DNA from: Isoperla grammatica
Taxonomy: Eukaryota; Arthropoda; Insecta; Plecoptera; Perlodidae
DNA: 64,000 bases
NCBI GenBank assembly: GCA_945910005.1
Contig: OX246746.1
Coordinates: forward strand, 29,792,798 to 29,856,797
Reading direction: 5' to 3'
The position numbers and the translations under genes were made by a program. Below are positions 37,213 through 48,122 of this stretch, piece by piece; position 1 is the stretch's first letter, and each line of letters opens with the position of its first letter. The notes beneath the pieces are model-generated. The model had not been told where the DNA came from. It saw nothing but the letters and a program-made list of their open reading frames with translations, and searched no databases.

Positions 37213-37218
37213 AATAAA
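37213..37218 (+). terminator. Candidate poly(A) signal AATAAA
   Basis: AATAAA is followed within 10-30 nt by GTGCTGTGG and a T-rich stretch, resembling a downstream element. A second AATAAA lies at 37,184-37,189. Confidence 0.35.
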
Positions 37219-37593
37219 ATGTGCTGTGGCATTTTTTCTTTTAAAATGTTGTTACTTTTGCAAATAGATACAAAGCACTTTATGTTCAACTCAATATGCA
37301 TCTCTGTTACTTTATTCTATTGGCCTAGCCAACCTAGTTGATTCTTATTTCTTGTCTGCATAGTTAAATGTGTAAATTATTTCTTTGAGAAGGGTGAGAT
37401 ATTATTTAGTTGACCATAAAGTTGCTTTAAATCCATGCCTAATTATTTTCAGCTGCTGAACGCTTTCCAATTTTCAATAGTTTACTATTGATCTCATAAA
37501 TGGTTTACTATTTCAGCAGCCAATAGTTTACTATTAGTCTCATGAATAGTTTACTATCACAGCAGTTAATAGTAATTTACTAATTTACGGTTG

Positions 37594-37863
37594 ATCTTTT
37601 AGTTGACATGTTAAATCCCAAGAGTAATTTCACTCATTTTGTATAGTAATTAAAAATTATGAATAGTAAATCTGAATAGTTTGTCCAAATTTACTAGCAT
37701 GTAATTTTTCAATAGTGATACCAACAGTATCTTTTAGTTGACATGTTAAATCCCAAGAGTAATTTCACTCATTTTGTATAGTAATTAAAAATTATGAATA
37801 GTAAATCTGAATAGTTTGTCCAAATTTACTAGCATGTAATTTTTCAATAGTGATACCAACAGT
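37594..37863. repeat. 135-bp tandem duplication
   Basis: Two adjacent copies (37,594-37,728 and 37,729-37,863) appear identical. Upstream (37,480-37,570) short AATAGTTTACTATT-like inverted motifs recur, suggesting an older related repeat. Confidence 0.9.
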
Positions 37864-38282
37864 AATCTCAACAGTACATTTTTACAAGGGAAGATTACCT
37901 AGAGTAATTGGGTCATAATTGCAAGTGACCCAGTTGTGGCAAAGGTTGCTGCAAAGGGAAGGTAAGGTATGAAAGCAGTCTGCCTGCAGGGGTGCCACAC
38001 AGGACTAAAAAACTCTTGAGGGATGCCATAGTTTCAACTATTCTGGTGTGGGATTATAGCCCAATCGTTTGGGAATAAGGTAAGCAGACCTGCCAATTGA
38101 TTACAAATTTCATATCGATAATCAATCGATTATCTAAGTAAAAATCGGTTATAGTAATTGGTTAATCGATAATCGGCGGCAACCCTAGAAATTACGCATT
38201 CGAGTTATTTTACCGGTTCATGTTTACAACACTAATGTTCAACTATTAAAATCGGAGTGTTTTCAACGTACGTGATTTTTTA

Positions 38283-38727
38283 TAGGGCTGCCCAACAATA
38301 AAAAAGATCATATCGATATCGCGGGAAGAATTATCGATATCGTGTCGCGATATCGAACTTATCAAGAAACGTATCGATATCGGCGATATCGAAACTTTTC
38401 TCGTGTGCTTTTAGGATTTCCAGACCAGCCAGAGGCCACTTATCATAAACAACATTACCGTAATACGTAAATGAATGTTTGAACTTTAAAATGTCTTATA
38501 ATATATGTTCATTTGTGTGTATACTATTCAGAATTTAAAATATCCACGAAAAACAGTGATATTGAGGTTGGCGTGACGTGACGTAATCGTTTTCTTTCTA
38601 AACAATTAGCTTATTAGGCGCAAGTTCAATATCGCGATATGTACGATATAATAATTCTTTATCGATATCGAATTATTTTTCCATTATCGATATCGTATCG
38701 AATTATCGATATCGTTGGGCAGCCCTA
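38283..38727. mobile_element. 445-bp non-autonomous hAT element
   Basis: Ends are perfect inverted repeats of at least 14 bp, TAGGGCTGCCCAAC. An exact 8-bp target duplication ATTTTTTA flanks it (38,275-38,282 and 38,728-38,735). Eight-base duplications and TAGGG/CAGGG-type ends define the hAT superfamily. The interior near both ends is packed with ATCGATATCG-type palindromes, likely transposase-binding repeats, and there is no coding sequence. It inserted into the large CACTA-like element. Confidence 0.9.
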
Positions 38728-39134
38728 ATTTTTTATATGAATATTATCTTGCATAGCCGAAACTTTTAAGAACCGGTTCTCATGGAACTTTTATGTAGGG
38801 AACCAGTATCAAAATCGGTACCGTAATGTTATCATGCTATATACTAGAACCGGAGCCTTTATGGATGGAACGTTCCAATCCCTGCGAGATACTAATAGGT
38901 GCTACATCAAAACCCCTTTCTTCACTTCCTTCATCTTTTACTTCCTAAAGGTCCGCGCACACATATCCGAACCGAACCGCGCCGAAGCGACCCGTCGTCG
39001 GCCGACGGCGGATGGTTCAGCGCACATTTGTCGGAACCGAACGGAAGCGAAAAAGACGTCTGCTAGTTGCGCGCGCACCAACTTCCACGTCCTTCCACGA
39101 TTGTAATGTCAGTCTGCTCAGTCAGTTTTTAGTC

Positions 39135-39240
39135 ATGGATTCGAGCAGTAGTGATGAAGACATTATTATGTTAGGCGTATGTCTTTTGGGAGGAGGAAGA
39201 AAGAAAGAAGAGAAAAGTTTGGGTACACGACATGTCGTAT
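39135..39240 (+). pseudogene. Harbinger transposase N-terminal fragment
   Basis: From ATG at 39,135 the frame reads MDSSSSDEDIIMLGVCLLGG and then a Lys/Glu/Arg-rich stretch. Animal PIF/Harbinger transposases commonly start with an acidic serine-rich segment, a short hydrophobic helix and a basic run, so this fits the family's start. After about 35 residues the resemblance stops, and no nuclease domain follows, so the gene is deleted. The call rests on position inside Harbinger-type ends plus this N-terminal pattern. Confidence 0.5.
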
Positions 39241-39422
39241 ATGTCGATGTGTCGTATAACTCAACGTATTGTTGTACAAGCGAAATTTACTTTCGTCGTT
39301 CATTGTTGTGTTCAAACAGCACGTGTTTATCGTACACCTTGCATGCACTAACTGCGAGGGTGAAACGCCAAACTGCCCCGAAGTATGTCGAACGTACACG
39401 AAGGGCATCGGAAGTTCCGTTA

Positions 39423-39547
39423 GGGGTCGCACACTTGTCGGAACCGAAGCGCGCCGAACGGAAGACTTCCGATGGGGTTCTCGGTCGAGAACGGCCGACC
39501 GGCCGTCCGGCCGCCGGCCGCTTCGGTTCCGACAAGTGTGCGGGCTC
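39423..39547. repeat. Nested Harbinger-type inverted repeat
   Basis: CGCACACTTGTCGGAACCGA on the left faces its inverse on the right across a GC-rich centre with GGCCG palindromes. The motif is related to the outer ends of the 683-bp element but with TTGTCGG for TATCCG, indicating a distinct subfamily. Confidence 0.65.
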
Positions 39548-39694
39548 GCATTGAAATACATGTATTTAATTCGATCGGAAAATTTCTCTTCCGTTCGGCG
39601 CGGTTCGGTTCGGATAAGTGTGCGCGATGCTTAACTCTCCTCCTTCCTCCATTCCAAAGTGCAGACCTACCTCTGTACCCCCACACGCTCAGCA

Positions 39695-39714
39695 GGGGGG
39701 GGGGGGGGGGGGGG
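39695..39714. repeat. Poly(G) tract, 20 bp
   Basis: An unbroken G run is followed by an AG run, directly before the right subterminal array of the large element. Confidence 0.95.
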
Positions 39715-39727
39715 AGAGAGAGCACCA

Positions 39728-39914
39728 GATATTTAGTCATCTTTCAACGACTAAAATTTAGTCATTTTATAATTAGTCAGTATAAAGTGACTAAAAACAA
39801 TTATATTTAGACATCTGTATATGACTAAAATTAGTCATCTTTATCCGACTATTACAAGGGTGCAATTAAGGCACGTCAAAAACGACTAAATTTTAGTCAT
39901 CTGTTGTTAGAGTG
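39728..39914. repeat. Right subterminal and terminal repeat array
   Basis: About ten TAGTCA/TGACTA motifs lead into the terminal repeat ending ...TGTTGTTAGAGTG. The array mirrors the left one in motif but is shorter. Confidence 0.65.
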
Positions 39915-39916
39915 TA

Positions 39917-40879
39917 TTGGAAGCTTGCGCTCATAACATTTTAGTTGATATAAGTAGAAAGAGCATTTACATTACGTTTTCATAGAATGGCTTAAAAATA
40001 TATTCTCAAATGGTACAAATTAACTACATTAAAACTTTATTTCCCTTCAAGTAAATCAATTTCCTAGGTTATTTCTTCAAAGTAAAACAAAAAACCTTTA
40101 ACGATGATTAAGAAACACAAATTAGCAAAATATAACTGTCAGATGGAATTTGTGTGAGAGACGCGATTTGGGTTGTTTTTGAGCGTGAAGACGAAGCGAA
40201 AACAGCGGGGTTAAACTGTGAAAATTAATCAGAATGAAGTGGAAGTTTTGAAGTCATCAGTCGAGCCGAGTGGGGTGGGGGGATGAGTAATTAATACGGT
40301 GAGAGCGGGCGCGGGCCTCAGAGAGAGAGAGGCACGAGTCACAGCAGAGAGCAGAGACACGCCGGCAGCAAACATTCATTATATTCATTACATCCCGTCT
40401 CTCACTTAGGCCTACTGAGACTCTGCAAGTCAACTAGAAATCAAAACAACACACAACAACATAGATCAGCGTGTTGCAAAGAATGAGCCAGGCAGGGTAA
40501 AGCGCTAAAAATAGATGTGTAAACAATCCGATCACTGTTTTGGGGTAAAGGGAGTTTACATTAATTTACACAAAATTGTGTTTGAAAGGCATATTTTGTT
40601 TTGCCGGTAACTGCTTTCGAAGCCGGTATAATTTGTTCAAATATTGCTTGCAAAATAACAATAGCCACGTATATTTCTCGTGTGCTTGGTGTAGCTCGGT
40701 CGTCTTTCTACAAAGGAACCCAAACAGCCAACCACACTTCCTTTCTTCTTTGAACTAATTACCACTCAAGCGTAACACCCTGCCAACTATTGTTTCAACT
40801 AACCACTCCACATCTACTCTCATAATTGTTTTATTACATTAACGGCCAAACAGACCGAACTCGCTTAATTGTTTCTTTT
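39917..40879. other. No gene seen; GC-richer patch at 40.2-40.4 kb
   Basis: A CpG-containing, GA-rich patch lies at 40,190-40,400. It could be regulatory, but no exon or splice structure is evident next to it. Confidence 0.35.
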
Positions 40880-41175
40880 TAATTGCTATCTTTAGGACGT
40901 TTCAAGATATGAAAAAGTGATTCTTACACCGAATTTGGTTTTTAATCAGCTAAAGATTTATATAAGCTTTCAAATATTGTAATTGCTACGATTGTTATAT
41001 CTGTTATTCATGAACAGAAATAACAATCGTGATAATTTCAATATTAAAACTTTGGGGTACAAATTTTTTAAATTCATTGTTTTGCTAATTCAAAACCAAC
41101 TCTTGGTTAAGAATAATTTTTTCAATAATTATCTTGAAGCGCTATCAAGATGGCAATTTAAATTGCGTGGGTTAA
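40880..41175. mobile_element. Family A MITE-like copy, both arms
   Basis: The left arm (about 40,895-40,985) and right arm (about 41,070-41,160, inverted) match the family A arms, with a centre containing AACAATCGT blocks in inverted orientation (AACAGAAATAACAATCGT on one side, ACGATTGTTATATCTGTTAT on the other). Frameshifts and stops break the family peptide frame. Confidence 0.55.
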
Positions 41176-42059
41176 CATCTTTAGGTGTGTGTTTTCTGCT
41201 CTCAGGAATAATTTTACACACCTGACCTTTTTTGCGTGGTTGTAGTTGAAATGTAAAGAAAGGTAACGATACATGTATATTCTGATTAATTAGTTTAAAA
41301 AAATTCATAGAAAATCGTGACAAAGCTGTTCTTTGGCATTTAATAAAATTTGTTAACATAGTGACCATGTTTATATTATATAGAGGGTGTGTGATGGTTT
41401 TTGTTTAAATCCTTAGGTGTCATGGAAAATATAAGATCACAAACGACGACACCAAAACCATTCTGTGGATTCAGCCACCATCATTTATGAAAAGGTATAG
41501 AAACAAAACCTTCTGGAGGCGCAATCCATACACCAGGTTACTCCCACAGCAGATCTGAAAATAACGCCACTCAAATCTCGCGTTCCCATTCCCATGCAGT
41601 CTCAGGTCGACTTATCTTTCCCTGAATGCCCTGATTGCTCGTTAGCTAAAGCACGTCTCTCATATGCCAGGACGAGATTGTAATTGCCACGGTGACGTCA
41701 TACGCCTACTTGAGACTGAGTCAGAGCTCCTAACTCTAGATGTCTGTCAGATTGGACCAGGAGGGTGTCGGAAGGTTTAATTCCAGATCCTAGAGTCATA
41801 GAACATACTCAAGGACATAAAGCAATTTCAGTGGCTAGCCTAGGCCATTAGCTGACTCCTGATACCCGCCCTTTACTTCATTCTTGACTTTTATCCTTCT
41901 AAACGATCTTACCACACCCCCAATCTCACCACACTTTGCCATCTCCCTAGATCCACCCCTCGATTTCAAAGCACTAGTCCACAAGATCGCAGCTCTGTCC
42001 TATACACGTAACGATATTAACAGGGATAGAGTGGCAGACCTACTGTGCACTCGTTGACG
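41176..42059. other. No gene seen
   Basis: This is unremarkable sequence leading into the 75-bp array. No open frame of note or repeat end is visible. Confidence 0.4.
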
Positions 42060-44009
42060 GGCATATTGAATGGGCACACATTACGTTTCAACTTCACCAA
42101 GTGTAGCCCTACTCCACATGTCATCAACAACCAGGGCATATTGCATGGGCACTCATTACGTTTCAACTTCACCCAGTGTAGCCCTACTCCACATGTCATC
42201 AACAACCAGGGCATATTGCATGGGTACTCATTACGTTTCAACTTCACCCAGTGTAGCCGTACTCCACATGTCATCAACAACCAGGGCCTATTGCATGGGC
42301 ACTCATTACGTTTCAACTTCACCCAGTGTAGCCCTACTCCACATGTCATCAACAACCAGGGCATATTGCATGGGCACTCATTACGTTTCAACTTTACCAA
42401 GTGTAGCCGTACTCCACATGTCATCAACAACCAGGGCATATTGCATGGGCACTCATTACGTTTCAACTTCACCAAGTGTAGCCGTACTCCACATGTCATC
42501 AACAACCAGGGCATATTGCATGGGCACTCATTAAGTTTCAACTTCACCAAGTGTAGCCGTACTCCACATGTCATCAACAACCAGGGCATATTGCATGGAC
42601 ACTCATTACGTTTCAACTTCACCAAGTGTAGCCGTACTCCACATGTCATCAACAACCAGGGCATATTGCATGGGTACTCATTACGTTTCAACTTCACCAA
42701 GTGTAGCCCTACTCCACATGTCATCAACAACCAGGGCATATTGCATGGGCACTCATTACGTTTCAACTTCACCAAGTGTAGCCCTACTCCACATGTCATC
42801 AACAACCAGGGCATATTGCCCGGGCACTCATTACGTTTCAACTTCACCAAGTGTAGCCGTACTCCACATGTCATCAACAACCAGGGCATATTGCATGGGC
42901 ACTCATTACGTTTCAACTTTACCAAGTGTAGCCGTACTCCACATGTCATCAACAACCAGGGCATATTGCATGGGCACTCATTACGTTTCAACTTCACCCA
43001 GTGTAGCCCTACTCCACATGTCATCAACAACCAGGGCATATTGCATGGGCACTCATTACGTTTCAACTTCACCCAGTGTAGCCGTACTCCACATGTCATC
43101 AACAACCAGGGCATATTGCATGGGCACTCATTACGTTTCAACTTCACCCAGTGTAGCCGTACTCCACATGTCATCAACAACCAGGGCATATTGCACGGGC
43201 ACTCATTACGTTTCAACTTCACCAAGTGTAGCCGTACTCTACATGTCATCAACAACCAGGGCATATTGCATGGGCACTCATTACGTTTCAACTTCACCAA
43301 GTGTAGCCGTACTCCACATGTCATCAACAACCAGGGCATATTGCATGGGCACTCATTACGTTTCAACTTCACCAAGTGTAGCCGTACTCCACATGTCATC
43401 AACAACCAGGGCATATTGCATGGGCACTCATTACGTTTCAACTTTACCAAGTGTAGCCGTACTCCACATGTCATCAACAACCAGGGCATATTGCATGGGC
43501 ACTCATTACGTTTCAACTTCACCCAGTGTAGCCCTACTCCACATGTCATCAACAACCAGGGCATATTGCATGGGCACTCATTACGTTTCAACTTCACCAA
43601 GTGTAGCCGTACTCCACATGTCATCAACAACCAGGGCATATTGCATGGGCACTCATTACTTTTCAACTTCACCAAGTGTAGCCGTACTCCACATGTCATC
43701 AACAACCAGGGCATATTACATGGGCACTCATTACGTTTCAACTTCACCAAGTGTAGCCGTACTCCACATGTCATCAACAACCAGGGCATATTGCATGGGC
43801 ACTCATTACGTTTCAACTTCACCCAGTGTAGCCCTACTCCACATGTCATCAACAACCAGGGCATATTGCATGGGCACTCATTACGTTTCAACTTCACCAA
43901 GTGTAGCCGTACTCCACATGTCATCAACAACCAGGGCATATTGCATGGGCACTCATTACGTTTCAACTTTACCAAGTGTAGCCCTACGCCACATGTCATC
44001 AACAACCAG
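42060..44009. repeat. 75-bp minisatellite, 26 units
   Basis: Twenty-six exact-length 75-bp units are in head-to-tail order. Variation is concentrated at a few positions: ACCAAG or ACCCAG, GCCGT or GCCCT, and AACTTC or AACTTT. The AACTTT variant occurs in units 5, 12, 19 and 26 only, exactly 525 bp apart, indicating a seven-unit higher-order repeat. Since 75 is a multiple of three and the unit lacks stops in several frames, open frames of 664 codons (plus) and 670 codons (minus) coexist, with a second plus frame open in two long blocks (from 42,070 and 42,568). Most variants change amino acids, so neither frame shows protein-level constraint. Confidence 0.97.
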
Positions 44010-44256
44010 GTAGTACTGATTTTCACCAAACTTTGTTAATCTTATAGTTTCAATAATCTCAGACACGTTATCTAACAAACAGTACATTACAGATTAACTG
44101 TATTTTGAATTTCATTTCGTTTCAGTGGGAAAGAAAACAGGCGGATCTTTGTAACTAAATTTAGTTACACCAGTGTACTTGTCACTAATTCAATTTAGTT
44201 TCTAAATTAAGTTAGTTTTAGTTATTTGTATTTATACAAAATTAACGTAATGCCTT

Positions 44257-45179
44257 ATAATTGACGAGTGGTGATTTACCCACCCCCTGACGTCACGAAG
44301 GAACGTGGCGCCCATAGTTGGGACAAATCCGTTGACTGTTACGCTTTCACGCGCTTAGTGTACGACAATTATCTCGTTCTACCTGTTATAATATTCACTT
44401 TTCAGGTATAACCTATTGGAAAGCGTATTTAGTTCACATACCAGTGGTCAATATACAGGTTATTTCAAAATTATAGACCCAGTAGTTAACTTGTTATAAC
44501 AATTCGCGCATCAAAAGGATGAAATGAGCAACGCGTGTTTTGTTTTTTCAACTTCAATTGGCGAAAAACTAATGATCGGATTTTGACGAGAGCTTCTTTA
44601 GCATGTGTTCCAATAATGTGAGACAATAAGCAAATAGACTTTCTAGATAGAAATTGCTCAGAACGAGAATTCATAGCATGCAATAATATGCAGGGTGTAG
44701 CGGTTGGGCCTCAAAAGTAGCGGTTTTGACCGTGAAACTAAGCACCTTGCATATTAGTGCATGCTATGAATTTTTGTTCTGGGCATTTTCTATCTAGAAA
44801 GTTTATTTGCTTATTGTCTCACATTATTGGTACGTATTCTTAAGAAACTCTCGTCCAAATCCGATCATTAGTTTTTCGCCAATTGAAGTTGAAAAAAGAG
44901 TAAACACGCGTTGCTCATTTAATCCTCTTGATGCGCGAATTGTTTTAACAAGTTAACTACTGGGTATATAATTTTGAAATAACCTTTATATTGACCACTG
45001 GTATGTAAACTCAATATGTTTTCCAGGTTATATCTTAAAAATGAATATTATACCAGCTAGAACGAGATAAGTGTGGATATGTTTTGCGTGGATCCGTCCG
45101 GACAGTAGGGACTTTTCCCAACTGCTAGCCACGTGACACAGTACTCGGCGCAAGCTCCGCCTATCACCACTCGTCAATT
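44257..45179. mobile_element. 0.9-kb foldback element
   Basis: Arms of about 430 bp are inverted and clearly alike along their length, for example around GCAACGCGTGTT, CAATTGGCGAAAAACTAATG and ATTCATAGCATGCA. The outer ends share TTGACGAGTGGTGAT. The spacer of about 60 bp includes an internal AGCGGTT direct repeat. Flanks are TTATAA on the left and TTAAG on the right, so the target duplication is unclear (TAA or TTAA are candidates). No protein is encoded. Confidence 0.75.
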
Positions 45180-46379
45180 AAGTTCCTGGAATTTGTAGCA
45201 GTAGATCATTTCATTTTTCATTGGTCTACTTGCATTAAAATTAAGCATTATTAAAATTATTATTATTATTATTAAATTTAGCATAGTTAAAATGAGCATT
45301 AATAAATTTATTATTAAAATTAAGGGCAGTTCCCTATTGTAACGAAACGTCCTCATATCTCCCATCATAAGGGGTGGGAAGTACAATGCTTCTGCTAGAG
45401 TGCACAGGGCGACCACTGACAAACTATCAATATAGGGAACACATTTTGTCTCTTAGTCTGCGATCAGCGCGTTTGCTCTCCGGATAATAAGGCGTCGTTA
45501 CTGTTTTAATGTGGATTCTCAGCGAGCGGTTCACAACAGAAACAAACAAAGAAGTACGTTGCCGCTGTTAGTGTTCGCGTAACACAGCACCGCACTAGCA
45601 ACTCTTATACTCAGGTCATTGACAGTTCACTCGTGTACCCTCAGCGGGACACGATCCATGCGATATATAGGCTCTAAGTCTAAGGTGACTGGCAAACTAT
45701 AAACAAAAAGTAAATAGAAAAATTAAATAAATAGATAAATGAATGAATGAATGAATGAATGAATGAATGAATAAATAAATACATAAAAAAAACTCCATTG
45801 CGATGTTTTTGGATGAAGATTTCTATGTAAAATATATTTCCAAGCAATATTTTAACTCATGCACCTTCCCACGTTCACATTTCTATTCACGAGGAATTAA
45901 TGTAAAACTGATCAAAACTGATGTGTGCAATACTGAAAATCCACATTCGACGGTATTAGAGTGTTAGCTATTATTATAAACGGGTACTGCGCACAGTTCA
46001 GCTATACATGTTGGCGAAACCTACAACTGTATTGCGTCGAGATGATAGATAGCCCAGTCTAATGCTTTCTCAATATGCTGCGGGCTGTACTAAAGTACAA
46101 TGAAGAGTATTTAGCAAACTTTCCCTTACTAAACAGACAGAGTTCCTAATACGAATACACGCTACTTAACCTTCAACCTTTACAGTCAATAGTTTCTAAG
46201 CTCGACACCGCTTACTTGCACAGCTAGCGGCAATTAACAACATATGTATTTCCATGTAAGTATAGAGGTAACCGAAAACAATGTGACTCAGCTGTGAACT
46301 AATGAAACGATCGTTGATATATTATTGTTTTCTTTTATTTATAAAACTCATTAAAAAACAAAAAAAAATCGTATCTATA
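45180..46379. other. No gene seen; (GAAT)n at 45.74 kb
   Basis: A (GAAT)n microsatellite of about eight units lies at 45,739-45,770, with ATT repeats at 45,255-45,275. No gene is recognised. Confidence 0.45.
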
Positions 46380-46440
46380 GAATCTACCCACTCAGTAAAA
46401 ATACTGAATTTCAGTGGGGGGCTTTAATTCTGAACTCACT
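46380..46440 (-). mobile_element. SINE 3' fragment
   Basis: It shares CTACCCACTCAGTAA and CAGTGGGGG...CTTTAATT with the SINE copies at 28.9 and 62.55 kb, in the same orientation, next to a T-rich (minus strand) tail. Only the 3' part is present. Confidence 0.6.
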
Positions 46441-48035
46441 TTTTTTTGCATTTGCATTTCTCTTTCTACAAACTAAGTCCGACTTTACGTAGAATTATTA
46501 TTTCTATCGTATTATGAATAATTCAGCTATAAACAGTGAGGTGGTAGGCTAAACACGAACGGTATACCAAACACACAAACACACAATTAGTATAATTAGT
46601 ATCCGTGATAAGGCCAAGAGTAATAATGTTCTGCACATGGGATGAGAAAGGTAAGTTCAAATCACAAATACTTGTTTCTCATTTTCAAATTTGATGTGAT
46701 CTAGAGTCGATATCAGAGAAAAATACCACTTTTTTTGCTTCGATACACGCGATTCTGTTGAAGTGCCTTAGGTTGAAAAATGTGCAATAAATTAAAGCAA
46801 CATTTTCGTCTTACTTTGTGCATATTTCTGACCGGACCTGAAAAGCCTTACAAGTGGTTTTATAAGCATATACTGGTGTATCAATTCATCAACATGCTTA
46901 CTGGATTCCCGTGGTTGAGGGGCCGACGTTTCATACCCGGCTAACAAAGTAACCGCTAATACTGCTTCGCACCCAACACGATACGAAATATAAACTACGT
47001 TTTCGACACCAAACTTCTATGGGATCATAATATCGGTCCTTGTTGCAAGTATAAATACCTAGCAGTATGATAGAGTTGAACACAGTAACACAAACAACCT
47101 AAAAATAATTTAATATTTGAATCATAGTAGTTGCAGTAATCCTAGTAGTAGTAATCTTTAAGGTGATACCAATTAAATATTTAATTGAACGCAAAAACAT
47201 GAATAATAATCAATATTTCATAAAGAAACATATTGGTTATACTGAAAATTGTACATCAAATCAGAGCATTTTAGTAATAGCTGGACTCTTCTGATTTTCC
47301 CACACAAAAAAAACACACAGGAAGCAAATTTATAGTTGTAATTTTTACAGTGGTACAAGCGAAAACCTGGAAACGTTAGCTTCATTATTGAACACTATAA
47401 AACAACATAATACAGAAAATTCTTATTGAATACTGCTGCTTCGTCTCACTGTTAAAACCGAGCTATTTTAACGTATTTTAGTAGTACCTTGAGAACGGGA
47501 CACAATATTGAAAATGTGGTTATAATTAACTGGACGTAAGAACTAAACTTTATATTAAAAAAGTTTCAAATATTTTAATCCTTACGGTTTTTACTTTGGA
47601 AGCCAATTAAAGAGTTAATAAATACGTTTTTTAAAATGGAAATGAATCGTAATGATTCCAATATTTGGAAGTTGTCTATCTAGTACTTATAGTTCTTATT
47701 AAACTTATTATTGGATAGTAAAGTAACTCACTTTTATAAATATTATGTGTAGTTCTTAAGATGTAACTAAAACCTTATTTTGCTCGGCTGTTGAGAAAAC
47801 ACACCTCCATTTTCCTGATTTTTCTCCTCTCCTCTATATAGCGTGAACCGCGATTGTGAACAGCCCTTCGGAAACAGCAAGTTGTGACGGGTGGGCCATT
47901 TTAGGGGAGCGAAGATATTTTATTGTTTCTCGGAGTGACCATACTGACCTGTGCTGCTAAGACTGGATGACTGGAGTGTCTGTCTGGTCAGACCACGAGT
48001 GTATGGCCCATAACGGCCGTCGATTAAATATCCCC
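46441..48035. other. No gene seen
   Basis: This is AT-rich DNA. At about 46,920-46,945 the minus strand reads GAAACGTCGGCC, like the 3' half of the hammerhead-like motifs, but no core strand precedes it. Confidence 0.4.

Positions 48036-48122
<87 letters not shown>
48036..48122. repeat. (CAGA)n microsatellite, about 22 copies
   Basis: This is an uninterrupted tetranucleotide run. The Asp-Arg-Gln-Thr frame (plus) and Cys-Leu-Ser-Val frame (minus) across it are repeat artefacts. Confidence 0.97.

Larger units (their letters stand above)
34722..37240 (+). other. Candidate three-exon transcript inside the CACTA-like element
   Basis: Exon 1 (about 34,722-34,914) ends at a consensus donor (TTCG then GTAAGT). 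Exon 2 (36,661-36,784) is preceded by TTTATTTCTAG and ends at GAAG then GTATGT. Exon 3 starts at 37,016 after GGTTTTCAG and reaches poly(A) signals AATAAA at 37,184 and 37,213, the second followed by a GT/T-rich stretch. The introns are 1,746 and 231 bp. TATA box, three consistent splice sites and 3' signals in one orientation make a real transcript plausible. Coding capacity is minimal, so it may be a noncoding RNA, a captured host gene fragment, or a remnant of the element's own gene. Confidence 0.35.
38949..39631. mobile_element. 683-bp PIF/Harbinger derivative with nested copies
   Basis: Inverted ends (AGGTCCGCGCACACATATCC on the left, an inverted CGCGCACACTTATCCGAACC on the right) are flanked by TAA on both sides (38,946-38,948 and 39,632-39,634), the 3-bp TWA duplication expected for PIF/Harbinger. 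Inside are further related termini: left-type at about 39,014 and 39,427 and right-type at about 39,520-39,542, so copies are nested or rearranged. A fragment resembling a transposase N-terminus lies at 39,135. Confidence 0.75.
33900..39914. mobile_element. 6-kb CACTA-like (EnSpm-like) element with nested cargo
   Basis: Both ends carry the same inverted terminal repeat of about 31 bp, starting CACTCTAACAACAGATGACT. TA is present directly outside both ends (33,898-33,899 and 39,915-39,916). Inside each end lies an array of TAGTCA and TAGACAC motifs in both orientations. Termini beginning CACT with dense subterminal repeats and a 2-3 bp duplication are characteristic of EnSpm/CACTA elements; I infer that superfamily. 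No transposase is seen, so it must move in trans. The interior holds a candidate spliced transcription unit, a tandem duplication, a hAT element and nested Harbinger derivatives. Alternatively, two MITEs of one family happen to flank the region, but the single TA at each outer edge and the lack of inner ends argue against that. Confidence 0.65.

Noticed and set aside
46920..46945. Fifth hammerhead-like motif
   Set aside because: GAAACGTCGGCC is present on the minus strand, but no CTGANGA strand or stem II precedes it. The same applies to GAAACGTC near 45,342 on the plus strand.
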